A stretch of 64,000 nt of DNA, taken from contig JADJDM010000021.1 of assembly GCA_016702705.1 (NCBI GenBank), forward strand, positions 62,001-126,000, read 5' to 3'. How positions within the stretch are numbered: position 1 is the first letter of the stretch; the number at the start of each line of letters is the position of its first letter. The position numbers and the translations under genes were made by a program. Shown here piece by piece: positions 1 to 10,111 of this stretch. A model generated the notes under the pieces. It worked only from the letters and a program-made list of their open reading frames with translations, was not told where the DNA came from and did no database searches. This stretch comes from Bacteroidota bacterium. Lineage in GTDB: Bacteria > Bacteroidota > Bacteroidia > B-17B0 > Aurantibacillaceae.

Positions 1-1278
1 GACTTAGCAAAGAAGGTTACCAAAAACGCAAAAACACCAGTTGACAAAGTTATTGCAATCAGAGACTATTTTTTAAGTAAAGATGAATTAGACCAACCTC
101 TTTTCGCTTACTCCGATAACCCGGGAATACCGGGAATGCCAAGCGCGAACAAATTAAATTATTTCCTTTTTGAAAACAGAAAAGGTTATTGCGCTTATTT
201 CGCAGGGGCAACATTATTTATGCTGCGTTCACTCGGAATTCCATCACGCGTTGCAACGGGTTATTCAACAACTGATAGAAGCAGCAAAAATCCTGGATGG
301 TATTGGTTTTATCAAGATCAGGCGCATGCATGGGTACAAGTTTATTTTCAAGACTATGGTTGGATAGACTTTGATACTACTGTTCCCGATGTTAATACAC
401 AACAGGCAGAACAGCCAGATGGAACGCCACCTACAGATGTTCCAAACACCTATTTAGTAATTGATGGCAATGTAGAAACAGTTGATACAATTAAAAAGAC
501 AATTAGTGTAACTAGCTTAAAAATTCTTTATCACGATACAGAGTTTGTTGCTAAAAACAAATCCTTACTACTTACAGATGCTGCAATTGCAACGGTATCA
601 AACGATACAGGAGAAGTAAAATTAAGTGCGTTAAAAAAGAACATGCATGTTACTTGTATTTCGCATGCAGAAGCGCTAAAAGAAATTTACATAAAGGAAG
701 GAGATTCTTTTTCTACAATCATCAAAAAACTACCGATTCCTATTCCAATTGATGAAGTAAAAATAATTAATGACGAGAAAAAGAAAAAAGAAGAAGAGAA
801 GAAAAAAGCGAAAGAAGAAAGCGATATTAATTGGCTAAAAGTTTTAAAAATCGTTTTAATCTCACTTAGCTAGCTTGCATTAATTGCATTATTCGTCCCT
901 CGTTTTATTTGGATGTATTTACACGCGAAAGCTAAAAACAAAAACACTCCTGCAAACGATAGTGTTTACAACATAAACAAAGCAGTACTGTATTACTTAA
1001 ATCAACACAAATTACCAACTAAAAACCTAAGCCCTGCGGAGTTTGCATATATGATAGATTTGAAATTCGGAACCGAGTTAAGTAAATTCTCAGTACTATA
1101 TCAAAAACATAAATACAACAAAACAGCTGTAAGTATTGAGGAAATTGAGAAGATGAAAAACTTCTATCAACCATTTATAACAAAAGTAAAATCAGGAATT
1201 TCATTAAAACAACGCATTAAGAACTTTTTTAATTTTTCGAACACATTAAATTTTTATTCAAAATCTAAAATCAACTAA
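1..1278 (+). CDS. Transglutaminase-like membrane protein, C-terminal part, with an in-frame TAG
   Basis: The gene enters from the left edge, so its start is missing. The visible part has the transglutaminase/cysteine-protease triad: Cys in KGYCAYFAG (about 64 codons in), His in DQAHAWVQVY, and Asp in YGWIDFDTT. A K/E-rich linker follows, then one hydrophobic segment and a cytoplasmic tail resembling the DUF4129 region that often ends such proteins. The reading frame is broken by a TAG at 871-873 in the middle of the membrane helix (ISLS, stop, LALIALFVPRF). The same frame then stays open to the TAA at 1276-1278, so a single base change, real or from sequencing, explains it. MoxR starts two bases later, a pairing common in transglutaminase/MoxR clusters. 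The substrate is unknown. The domain call is firm; the function is inferred. Confidence 0.8.
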
Positions 1279-1279
1279 C

Positions 1280-2272
1280 ATGGAAGAAACAATTCAAATA
1301 GAAAACGCTTTAGCCAACATTACTAAATTAGTTGACAATATAGAAACCGTTATTCGCGGTAAGCGTTCGCAAATTCAATTTGTTGTAACTGCTTTACTTG
1401 CAAAAGGTCATATTTTAATGGAAGATAATCCAGGCACTGGAAAAACAGTAATGGCAAGGGCTTTGGCGCAAAGTATTTCTAATGAGTCGCATAAAGGCGG
1501 GGCAAGTTTTAAACGTATTCAGTTTACACCCGATTTGTTGCCAATGGATTTAATTGGTTCGCACATTTTCGATGATAACAAAAAAGAATTTGTTTTTAAG
1601 AAAGGTCCGTTATTTTGTAACTTGCTTTTAGCCGATGAAATCAATCGTGCATCTCCAAAAGTTCAATCAGCCTTATTAGAGTGTATGGCCGAAAATCAAA
1701 TTACCATTGGTGAAACAACCTATCCATTAGAAAAATTATTCTTCACCATTGCAACGCAAAATCCAGTTGAAATGGAAGGAACCTACCCCTTACCAACAGC
1801 GCAGTTAGACCGTTTCTTCATTAAAATCTATTTCGGTTATGTTGATGAAAACACTGAATTAGATATTTACAAAAACTATTTAGGAATCGCAAACAACCTT
1901 TCTGATATTAAACAAGTATTGACAATGGAAGAAATTCTTTTCTTACAAAAAGAAACAGAAAAAGTTTTTATTCATGAAGAACTTGTTATTGCAGTTAGAA
2001 ACATTGTAAGAGACACACGTGTTCATCCTGAAATATCTCTAGGAGCATCTACACGAAGTGGAATTGCTTTCTTAAAATGTTTAAAAGCATTTGCATTAGT
2101 AAATGGCAGAACTTTTGTAACCGAAGACGATTTAAAAGCAATAACAAAGCCTGTTTTAGACCATCGTTTAATATACAGAAACAAAGAAGCAAAGCTGAGA
2201 GCATTAGATCAAATCATCACAAAAGAATTGGACAGATTAAAAAAAGTAAAATCATTTAGAAATGACCTTTAA
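1280..2272 (+). CDS. MoxR-family AAA+ ATPase
   Basis: A 330-residue AAA+ ATPase of the MoxR group, which act as chaperone-like ATPases that mature or load metal ions onto partner proteins, often with VWA-domain partners. Visible motifs are Walker A (DNPGTGKT, residues 49-56), Walker B (LLLADEINRA, Asp-Glu at 119-120) followed by the MoxR-typical SPKVQSALLECMAE, sensor 1 (IATQNPVE) and the LPTAQLDRFF block. The length is normal for the family. The start is 1 nt after the transglutaminase stop codon and the 3' end overlaps the next gene by 11 nt, so the three are probably cotranscribed. No VWA or DUF58 partner lies in the visible part. Confidence 0.95.
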   Translation: MEETIQIENALANITKLVDNIETVIRGKRSQIQFVVTALLAKGHILMEDNPGTGKTVMARALAQSISNESHKGGASFKRIQFTPDLLPMDLIGSHIFDDNKKEFVFKKGPLFCNLLLADEINRASPKVQSALLECMAENQITIGETTYPLEKLFFTIATQNPVEMEGTYPLPTAQLDRFFIKIYFGYVDENTELDIYKNYLGIANNLSDIKQVLTMEEILFLQKETEKVFIHEELVIAVRNIVRDTRVHPEISLGASTRSGIAFLKCLKAFALVNGRTFVTEDDLKAITKPVLDHRLIYRNKEAKLRALDQIITKELDRLKKVKSFRNDL

Positions 2273-4306
2273 TACAAAACGTATTATATCATTTAACTTA
2301 AATTCAGCATTCATTTGTTGTTTGCTTGTATTGTTATGCTCAAACAAAATGAATGGGCAAAAAAATGCAGCAGCGCGTTATGAAATTGATGCGAAAAGAA
2401 TTGGTATTTATCCAACCGACAAAGATGCATTGCCCCGCAGTAAAGAATTCATTCGTTTAGATAGCACTTACTATGTTGGCCATATGTATGAAGGAATGTA
2501 TAAGTACGAAAGAAGTTCGGATTATGTTGGTTACAAACAAGCAATTGCCCCGCTTTACAAAGCACTTACTTTATTAGAAAAAGATTATGGAAAGAACTTA
2601 CAAATTGTTTTTTCTTCCATCAATAATTTTTATGCTTACAAAAACTATTTTGATGATTTTTATCAATTATCAAACACATTAGAATCGTGTTATAATAGCA
2701 TTGAAATGCCTGATTCCACAATGAGTTTGATTAACAAAATTGAGGGGTATAATTTCCAAAGAGATTTTTTTAATATTGGTTCAACACGTGCTTGGCTTTA
2801 TCATCGTAATCGCTTTTATACTTCTGAGAAATTCTCTTTCTTAAAAATTCGATTGAAGAAAACGAAGCAATGGCTTACAGCGAATGCTACAAGCAACTTT
2901 CACGCATACAAAAAAACAAAGCTGCTAACGATGCTTGGTATGGCCCATATCAAAGTCACGATGATAATCTTACTGTTTATCATTACCTCGCTATTCTTCA
3001 CGATTATAATTTGCAATACGACAGTTCGCATTATTATTATCAAATATTAATTGATAACAACCGAGTTGTTTGGAGCAATTACGCAAACTTAAAACACGTT
3101 ACTGGAGATTTTGCCGAAGCGTATGATAATTACATTAAGCCACAATACAAACGAAAATTCTCTTTAAACGAAACTGATTATTTTGTTCCCATGCTCATGG
3201 TGTACGGCGGACAAACTAAAACAGCCATTCAAATGTCGCGCGATAAAATTGCTGAAGTAGGCTCTACTCCCGGTTTTGGCTGGTACAATATTGCTTTGGC
3301 GCGTGGCTATTTATACGATGGTCAATTAGATAGCTGTAATTTTTCCTTGATAAAGCAGCGCATTTTAAAGAGTTGCACATCAATACAACCTTTACACAAT
3401 CGCATTATGAATTTGCTATTAATGTACTGCGCATACAAATGATTAGTAAAAAATTGGAGCAAATAAAATTCCAAAATAGTGGTTGGTGGTATTCGCCAAG
3501 TGATTTGTATGATTTACTTGCAACCAAATTAGAAAAAGTACTTTTACAATATGCCACCATTAGCGCACTTGCAAGCAATCCCGAGCGTGAGCAAGTTATT
3601 TATAGTTTATTTGCTTCAGAAGCAATTATTAGTTATGATGAAACTATGTTTCTTTTAAAAGATTTTTGTTCTCCGTTTTTTGAAGCCAAATACGAAGGTT
3701 ATACCTTAACAGAGCCACGTGAAAACATTGTACGTTACATGAAATTAGCATCAGCTCAATTTGCCTTAGCTAGAGATAAAGAAGATGAAGTAAAAACAAT
3801 TTGTAATGAGTTGTTAGAAGAAACATTCCCAAGCCCTGGAGCTAAAGGGCGAAAGAGACAAAAGCAGAATAGACACAAAATACGAAATGCTTTACGCATA
3901 CCGTGTTTTTGAACTATTAAGCCAAGTAAATGAAGAAACAGAAGAGTATGACACATACAGGAATAAATGTTTTGACACTTACCCTCAACTTATGCTTTAC
4001 TCAGGCATACCTGCAAAATTAAATGTAAGCTTTAGTGGTTTGCAGGATGATGAAATGATAAAAACAATTATGGAAGACATTAAAGATTGCAACATCGAAC
4101 TAAGCGAGGATACAACTATTCCTAAAGCACGTGTTACTTTTGATAAAAAAGGTAAAAACTATATTGCAGTTATTGATGTTATTGGCTCAAATAACAAAGT
4201 ACTTGTAAAAGATTCCAAAATTATTTTTAAAGAGAATGTTGGTGTAGGTAAAGAAATTGGACATCGTTTGTTTGGAAAAAGGTGGAAGTGTGAAATCGGA
4301 ACGTAA
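2262..4306 (+). CDS. Secreted repeat-like protein of unknown function, frame interrupted three times
   Basis: Starts inside the end of moxR (ATG at 2262). The N-terminus is a signal peptide with a hydrophobic stretch and a site after MNGQ, typical of exported Bacteroidota proteins. The body is rich in Tyr, Asn and amphipathic helices, suggesting TPR-like or other alpha-helical repeats, but no family was recognised. The protein is readable only by changing frame near 2850 (an A run), near 3350 (a T run) and near 3840-3890; the frames join smoothly, giving about 680 residues. After the last change it ends with a beta-rich domain (KARVTFDKKGKNYIAVIDV). The breaks look like short indels rather than long decay. 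Its place between MoxR and DUF4175 suggests a role at the cell envelope. Confidence 0.6.
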
Positions 4307-4422
4307 AATATTAACATATTTGCTCAATTAGTTAATAGATAGAACCTAGATTTAACACCTTTTTGCACCTTTTATGGATTTTTCATTAACTTCACATCTT
4401 GTAGGCAGCTACCATTTGCAAT

Positions 4423-7400
4423 ATGAGCGACCAAAATTTGATACTTAACAAACTGGATGAATTTATCCGCAAATTTTATAAGAACCAACTTATAAAAGGA
4501 TTGATTTATAGTTTTGGTTTACTGCTCGTTTTTTATCTATCTGCAAGCTCAATCGAATATTTTGGCGAGTTTAATACAACTGTTAGAACTGTTTTATTTT
4601 ATTCATTTATTTTATTTAGTGGATATGTATTAAGTAAATTCATTGTTATTCCATTGCTTAAGCTAAATAAAATGGGGAAAATAATTTCACATGAAGAGGC
4701 TGCGAATATTGTGGGCAAACACTTTGGAAACGTTCAGGATAAATTATTAAATGTATTACAACTGCAACAAAACAAAGCAAGCGTTCATTCGGATGCGCTT
4801 TTAAATGCAAGTATTAATCAACGTATTTCTGAGTTAAAACCTGTTGCGTTTACTTCTGCAATTGATTTAAGCGAAAATAAAAAGCATTTAAAATACGCTG
4901 TAATTCCTTTACTAGTACTTGTTTCCATTTTAGTTGTTGCGCCAAAAATATTGAGTTTAGGAACAAAGCGTCTTATCAATCACTCAACTTATTTTGAAGC
5001 AGAAGCTCCATTTACTTTCGAAATACAAAACAAAAACCTTGAGGCAATACAACAACAAGATTATGTTTTAAAAGTAAATGTAAAAGGCGATGAAGTTCCT
5101 GATGAAGTTTTTGTAAAAATAGATAACAATGAATTCAAACTTAAAAAAGAAAACCTTAGTTCGTTTGAATACACTTTTAAAAATGTACAGGAAACTTTCT
5201 CGTTTAATTTAAGCGGGGCAGGTTATTCATCTAAGCCTTATGAATTAAAAGTAATGCCTAAGCCTAGTTTGGCTGATTTTGACATTCAATTAAAATATCC
5301 TCCTTACTTAAATCGTAAAGATGAAATAATTGCAAACACTGGCGATTTTATTGTTCCTGAAGGCACACGTGTAGTTTGGAATTTTAAAACTAAGAATAGC
5401 GAATTCATCCGCCTTAGTTTTAGCGATACAACAATGAGTTTAAAACCTGTTGCCGAAAACAAATTTACTTTCGGTCGTCGTTTGTTTAATTCATCTAATT
5501 ATGTAATCACTACGGGTAATAATTATGTAAGCGGTATTGATTCTGTTAATTATACCATCAATGTTATTCAAGATGCTTACCCAACAATCGAATTAAAAGA
5601 GAGAAAAGACTCGGTAAATCCAAACAATATTTATTTCTCAGGAAATATAAAAGATGATTATGGGTTTAATCAATTGTTGTTTCATTATAATATTTATTCA
5701 AAAGATTCGGCAGATAGAACAACTGAGATAAAGAAAAATGCAAACCTAGGTGTGCAAAAAAGTATTACTTCTCAATCATTTGTGCATGGCATTAATTTAA
5801 GTGCTTTAGAATTAAAACCTGGCGACAAGGTTGATTACTATTTTGAAGTTTGGGATAATGATGGCGTTAACGGAAGTAAATCTGCCAAATCAAGTCTAAT
5901 GACTTTTAAAGCTCCAACACTTGAGGAATTAGAAAATCAAACTACCGAAAAAAATAAAGACATTAAAAAAGATTTAGATCAAAATATTAAAGATGCAAAA
6001 GATTTGCAAAAACAAATTACTGAGCTAAACAAAAATGTGTTAGAGAAAAAACAATTAGGCTGGGAAGAAAAAAAGAAAATCGAAAACTTAGTTGAAAAAC
6101 AAAAAGAGCTTCAACAAAAGATTGATAACATCAAACAAGAAAATCAATTAAACAAAGAGCAACAAAATCAATACGAACAGCCTAACGAAAGTATTTTAGA
6201 AAAACAACAACAATTAGAACAGTTGTTCGAAAACATCATGACTCCCGAAATGAAGAAGATGTTTGAGGAGCTACAAAAACTAATGGAGAAAATGGACAAA
6301 AATAAAGTTCAAGAAACATTAGAAAAAATGAACATGTCGAACAAAGACATTGAAAAGGAGTTGGACCGTACACTTGAGCAATTTAAAGAAATGGAAGCTC
6401 AGCAAAAGATGGACGACATTACAAACAAATTAGATGATTTAGCAAAAAAACAAGAAGAACTAAGTAAACAATCGGAAGACAAAAACGCTGACACAAAAAA
6501 ACTAGAAGAAAAACAAAATGAACTCAACAAAATGTTTGAGCAAGTTAAAGAAGATACAAAGCAGTTAAGCGAATTAAACAAAGAGCTCGAAAATCCAATG
6601 GCTGTTCCTGATATGAAGGAAGAAGAACAGAACGTAGATAAAGAACAACAAAACGCAAAGGAACAATTACAAAAAGAAAATAAAAAAGGTGCTTCTAAAT
6701 CACAAAAAAATGCTGCCCAACAAATGAAGAGCATGAGTGAGAAAATGAGTGCTGCTTCACAATCTGCTGAGCAAGAGCAAAACGAAGAAGACATGCAAAC
6801 ACTTCGTCAGGTAATGGAAAACTTAATGAATGTATCTTTTGCATAAGAAGAATTAGTATCACAAACACAAAAAACTAAAACAAACAATCCACTTTATACT
6901 AAACTTGCCCAAAAACAAAAGAAACTACAAGACGATTCGAAAATGATTGAAGATACTCTGCTTGCATTGAGTAAAAGAAATCCTTCTGTGTCTGCTTCAA
7001 TTAATAGAGAAATTTCCAATATTCAAATGAATATGAAAAAAGCAGTTGCTGCATTAGCCGAAAGACAAACGGGTGAAGCAACGGTGCGTGAGCAAAACTC
7101 GATGACTTCAATAAATAATCTTGCATTATTGTTAAATGAATCATTAGAACAAATGCAAATGCAGGCCAAAGCACAAAAAAACGCGAAGCCTGGAAGTGGT
7201 TCTTGTAAAAAACCGGGGGGAAAAGGAAGCAAACCAAGTATGTCGAACATGCGACAAATGCAACAATCCTTAAACAAGCAATTAGAAGAAATGAAAAAGA
7301 TGCTTGAGCAACAAGGTAAGAACCCAAATGGCAAAAAACCGGGCGATAAGGACGGGAAAAATCCTGGGGGCAAAAATGGTAATGGAGGAATGATGCCAGG

Positions 7401-7821
7401 CGGAAACAGCGAGCAATTTGCAAAAATGGCTGCCGAACAAGAAGCTATTAGAAGAGCAATGCAAGACGCCATGAAAAGCATGCAAAAAAACGGAAAAAAT
7501 CCAGGTGGCGACCTAGCAGAAAAAATGGAACAAACTGAAACAGAATTGGTTAATAAAGTAATTACACAAGAAACCATTAAACGCCAGCAAGAAATCATGA
7601 CAAAGCTCCTAGAACACGAGAAAGCAGAGCGTGAGAAGGAATTAGACGAAAAAAGACAGTCAAATGAAGCAAAAAATCAAAATTTTGGTAACCCTAATCT
7701 GTTTTTAGAGTATAACAGATTAAAAGAGCAGGAAATGGAACTCTTAAAAACGGTTCCAGCTTCACTTAATCCTTACTATAAATCAAAAGTGAGCTCCTAC
7801 TTTAACAGTTTTACTAAATAA
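4423..7821 (+). CDS. DUF4175-type membrane and coiled-coil protein with an in-frame TAA
   Basis: Two N-terminal transmembrane segments (about residues 25-45 and 55-75) are followed by a third near 155-180, then Ig-like periplasmic beta domains, then several hundred residues of Q/K/E-rich coiled coil, a low-complexity Gly/Lys/Pro/Asn stretch (about 7190-7400), more coiled coil, and a short ordered tail. This is the DUF4175 layout of Bacteroidota. A TAA at 6844-6846 interrupts the frame after LMNVSFA, but the same frame continues (EELVSQTQK...) to 7821. A Gln codon CAA changed to TAA would explain it, since an FxQEEL-type junction fits the surrounding sequence. Function is not known; the context is a conserved core locus. 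The joined product is about 1,130 residues. Confidence 0.85.
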
Positions 7822-7833
7822 AAAAGATATAAA

Positions 7834-8244
7834 ATGATCTTAGCACCTGACCAAAAACTACGCCTTCCTTCAAAGACTGAGAACCTTATTCTTGTAGAAA
7901 GAATGGTTGAAGATGTTTGTGAGCTATTCAATATTGGCGAAGAAAAATTCGGTAACATAATCATTTCCGTTACAGAAGCGGTTAATAACGCAATCTTGCA
8001 TGGCAACAATGGTAATCCTGATAAAAAATTTGATATAGCATTTAAATCTTCTCCAACTGATATTTCGTTTGTAGTGCATGATGAAGGAAGTGGATTTGAT
8101 TATACAACATTACCCGATCCAACAGCTCCTGAAAATATTGAAAAAGACAGTGGACGTGGTGTTTTTCTAATGCAAAACTTAGCAGATAAGGTTGAGTTTG
8201 AAGATGGAGGAAAAACAGTAGTACTTCGCTTTAATCTAAACTAA
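7834..8244 (+). CDS. RsbW-like ATP-binding protein (HATPase_c, anti-sigma kinase type)
   Basis: A 136-residue GHKL-fold ATPase without any sensor domain, as in the serine-kinase/anti-sigma factors RsbW and SpoIIAB. The N box is EAVNNAILHGNNGN (about residues 48-61), the G1 box is DEGSGFD, and the G2-like loop is GRGVFLMQNL. It starts 12 nt after the DUF4175 gene and ends just before a strong terminator, so it is the last gene of that operon. No sigma factor or anti-anti-sigma partner is next to it. The fold is certain; a regulatory switch role is inferred from the family. Confidence 0.9.
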   Translation: MILAPDQKLRLPSKTENLILVERMVEDVCELFNIGEEKFGNIIISVTEAVNNAILHGNNGNPDKKFDIAFKSSPTDISFVVHDEGSGFDYTTLPDPTAPENIEKDSGRGVFLMQNLADKVEFEDGGKTVVLRFNLN

Positions 8245-8263
8245 AGAATTTATAACTAAATTT

Positions 8264-8291
8264 AATCCCGTTAAACCAACGGGATTTTTTT
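8264..8291 (+). terminator. Rho-independent terminator after the RsbW-like gene
   Basis: Perfect 9-bp stem AATCCCGTT (8264-8272) with AACGGGATT (8278-8286), 5-nt loop, and a T run at 8285-8291. The ybeY start codon begins at the very next base, so no room is left for a separate leader after the T run. Confidence 0.9.
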
Positions 8292-8714
8292 ATGGCTATT
8301 CATTTCGCACAAACAGAAATTATTTTCAAATTAAAAAACAAACAAGTATTAAAAACTTGGATTAAAAAAGTAATTGAAAACGAAAAATTAAACTTGGGTG
8401 AAATTGCTTACACCTTTTGTAGCGATGATGAATTACTAAAAATAAACCAACAATTTTTAGAACACGATACATACACCGACATTATTACATTTGATTACAG
8501 AGAAGGTAAAGTTGTGAATGGCGAAATACATATTAGCGTTGATAGAGTAAAAGAAAATGCTGAAAAATTTAAAACCACTTTTGAATTAGAATTACATCGT
8601 GTAATGATTCATGGAGTTTTACATATTTGTGGTTATAAAGACAAATCCAAATTACATAAAGAAGAAATGCGTAAAAAAGAAGATAGCAGCCTAAAGCTGC
8701 TATCTACAATATAA
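8292..8714 (+). CDS. ybeY: Endoribonuclease YbeY (rRNA maturation factor)
   Basis: A 140-residue protein with the YbeY zinc motif HGVLHICGYKDKSK (His 107, His 111, Asp 117), preceded by the conserved TDIITFDY strand and the GEIHISVDR segment. The Lys-Asp form of the motif, in place of the usual Asp-His, is how Bacteroidota YbeY proteins commonly read. YbeY acts in 16S rRNA 3' processing and 70S quality control. Start: the ATG at 8292 gives MAIHFAQTEIIFKLKNK, matching the family, although it directly abuts the T run of the preceding terminator. The 3' end of the coding sequence contains the hairpin that terminates the opposite-strand gene. Confidence 0.93.
   Translation: MAIHFAQTEIIFKLKNKQVLKTWIKKVIENEKLNLGEIAYTFCSDDELLKINQQFLEHDTYTDIITFDYREGKVVNGEIHISVDRVKENAEKFKTTFELELHRVMIHGVLHICGYKDKSKLHKEEMRKKEDSSLKLLSTI
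8671..8704 (-). terminator. Minus-strand terminator embedded in the 3' end of ybeY
   Basis: Perfect 9-bp inverted repeat GATAGCAGC (8682-8690) and GCTGCTATC (8696-8704), loop CTAAA. Read on the minus strand, the stem is followed by TTCTTTTTTAC (8671-8681), so it terminates the START-like gene at 8732-9732. On the plus strand there is no T run after the stem. Confidence 0.75.
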
Positions 8715-8731
8715 AAGAAGAAACCTATTTA

Positions 8732-9732
8732 TTAGTAACTTCCTAAAACCTTCATTAGTTGTTCGATTTGGCTATCCCAAAGCAATTTTGACGATTCTCT
8801 TTCCTCTGCTGTTTCAGCAAAATCAGTAACCATTAATGAAATATCATTTGTTAAATCATCTCTTTCAATTCTGAATTCAAAATAAGAACCATCACCTTTA
8901 TCTTCCCACTGAAAACGAACTAATTTTTCTTCTATAAACTTAACAAGCTTTGCTTTTTGCTCAACGCCATCCCAAACAAAAGAACAATTTTCATTTCTAA
9001 TATTTACATCATCACAAAACCATTCTGATAATCCGCTAGGGCTAGTTAAAAATTCAAATAAAATACTTGCAGACGAATGTACTACGTATTCTAATTCAAA
9101 CTTACCTGCAGGTTCGTTATGTGCTTTCTCAGCAGAATTTCCTGCTAATACTTTTATTATTTGTTCTTGCTTAGATAATGTTGGAGTAGTTGTAACTTGA
9201 GGCTTTGGTGCTTCCTTCGCTTGTTTTTTTACAACAACTGGCTTAGGTGCAACAGTTTTAATCTCCACTGGTTTTGCAACTGGTTTTGGGCTTGGTTTAA
9301 CAACAGCTTTTACCTTTGGTGCAGGAGTCTTAACAACTGGCTTCTTCACAGCCTTAACTACTTTTTTCGGCGCTACCTTTTTAACTATTTTTTTTGCAAC
9401 AGCCTTTTTTACTGGCTTAGCGATTTTCTTAACTGCCTTTTTGCAATCTTCTTAGCCACTTTCTTTGCTACTGCCTTTTTTACTGGCTTGCTTACTTTCT
9501 TTACAGCCTTTTTAGCTGCTACCTTTTTAACTGGTTTCGAAAGCTTTTTAGCTGCAGGCTTTTTTGTCTTAGCTGGTTTTGCTTTTACAAGTTTTTTAGC
9601 TACAGGCTTTGCCTTTGCTACTTTGTTTAACTTTTTAGCAGGTTTTTTCGCTGTTTTTGAAGGTTTTGCAGCTGCTTTTTTAGCTGGCTTGCTAACCTTT
9701 TTTACCGACGATTTTGATTTTTTCTTCGACAT
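8732..9732 (-). CDS. START-like (SRPBCC) domain protein with a long histone H1-like Lys/Ala/Pro tail, one frameshift
   Basis: Read from the ATG at 9730-9732, the first 200 or so residues are almost only Lys, Ala, Pro and Val in PVKKVAAKK-like repeats, as in histone H1-like or AlgP-like DNA-binding tails. They lead into a folded C-terminal domain of about 130 residues (KFELEYVVHSSASILFEFL, SPSGLSEWFCDDVN, MKVLGSY end) that matches the START-like/AHSA1 fold proteins of Bacteroidota. The frame breaks near 9438-9443: inserting one T in the T5 run restores a continuous K/A-rich protein, so I treat this as one gene. The usual family member is only about 130 residues, so the basic tail is an addition. 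Nucleic-acid binding of the tail is inferred from composition. Convergent with ybeY, 17 nt apart. Confidence 0.75.
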
Positions 9733-9844
9733 AAAGTAGAATATATAAGTTTAAGACAATGCAATTTATAAAAAAAAAACATGCGAGCAATTTTTTATTC
9801 TATTTTTTTGATGGTCATAGATTTTCATAATAGAAATAAAAGTG

Positions 9845-9852
9845 TATTTTTG
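9845..9852 (+). promoter_or_regulatory. Bacteroidota-type -7 element (TATTTTTG) upstream of tRNA-Met
   Basis: TATTTTTG matches the TAnnTTTG consensus of the Bacteroidota primary sigma factor and sits about 90 bp upstream of the tRNA. No clear -33 TTTG at the expected distance was seen, so this is a tentative call. Confidence 0.4.
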
Positions 9853-9944
9853 CACTCCCGTTTTGGAGATGAATTTGTAAAACCAAACAAATTCAAGTTT
9901 AAAATATTGAAAATCAATATTTTAAACTAAATCAAATGATAAAT

Positions 9945-10018
9945 GGCGAGATAGCTCAGTTGGTTAGAGCACAGGATTCATAACCCTGAGGTCTCGGGTT
10001 CAAATCCCGATCTCGCTA
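9945..10018 (+). tRNA. tRNA with CAT anticodon (tRNA-Met)
   Basis: Full cloverleaf: acceptor stem GGCGAGA (9945-9951) pairs with TCTCGCT (10011-10017), D arm AGCTCAGTTGGTTAGAGC, anticodon arm with loop containing CAT, and T arm CGGGTTCAAATCCCG. Discriminator A at 10018; CCA is not encoded. A GG start and normal stem pairing favour elongator Met, but a CAT anticodon can also be tRNA-Ile2 (lysidine), which sequence alone does not settle. It is followed directly by a terminator. tRNA 3' ends are common integration sites, and an integrase lies 3.7 kb downstream. Confidence 0.95.
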
Positions 10019-10024
10019 CACCGG

Positions 10025-10050
10025 AAAGCCCCTTTTTAAGGGGCTTTTCT
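10025..10050 (+). terminator. Rho-independent terminator after tRNA-Met
   Basis: Stem AAAGCCCCTT (10025-10034) with AAGGGGCTTT (10038-10047), 3-nt loop, followed by a short T/C stretch. Confidence 0.85.
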
Positions 10051-10087
10051 ATTTTTCAAAAGAAAAAATCGAAGAATTTTAAATTTT

Positions 10088-10111
10088 GTAGTCTAGTTTG
10101 TAGTCTAGTTT
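10088..10111 (+). repeat. Two tandem copies of a 12-mer (GTAGTCTAGTTT)
   Basis: GTAGTCTAGTTT occurs at 10088-10099 and again at 10100-10111, 70 bp past the tRNA end. It may be part of an integration junction, but nothing else supports that. Confidence 0.6.

Noticed and set aside
871..6846. Stop-codon recoding (selenocysteine, pyrrolysine or reassigned code) to explain in-frame TAG and TAA
   Set aside because: Two different stops are involved, and neighbouring genes use TAA, TAG and TGA as normal ends. A point error or mutation is simpler.
6399..7598. Long minus-strand open frames (for example 6399-6794 and 7023-7598) rich in Ser, Phe, Cys and Pro
   Set aside because: They are the complement of the Q/K/E/G-rich DUF4175 coiled-coil coding sequence; composition keeps them open and no protein family is visible.
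9197..9739. Plus-strand frame of about 180 residues, rich in Phe, Leu and Trp
   Set aside because: It is the antisense of the Lys/Ala-rich tail of the START-like gene. The hydrophobic composition is a mirror effect, not a membrane protein.
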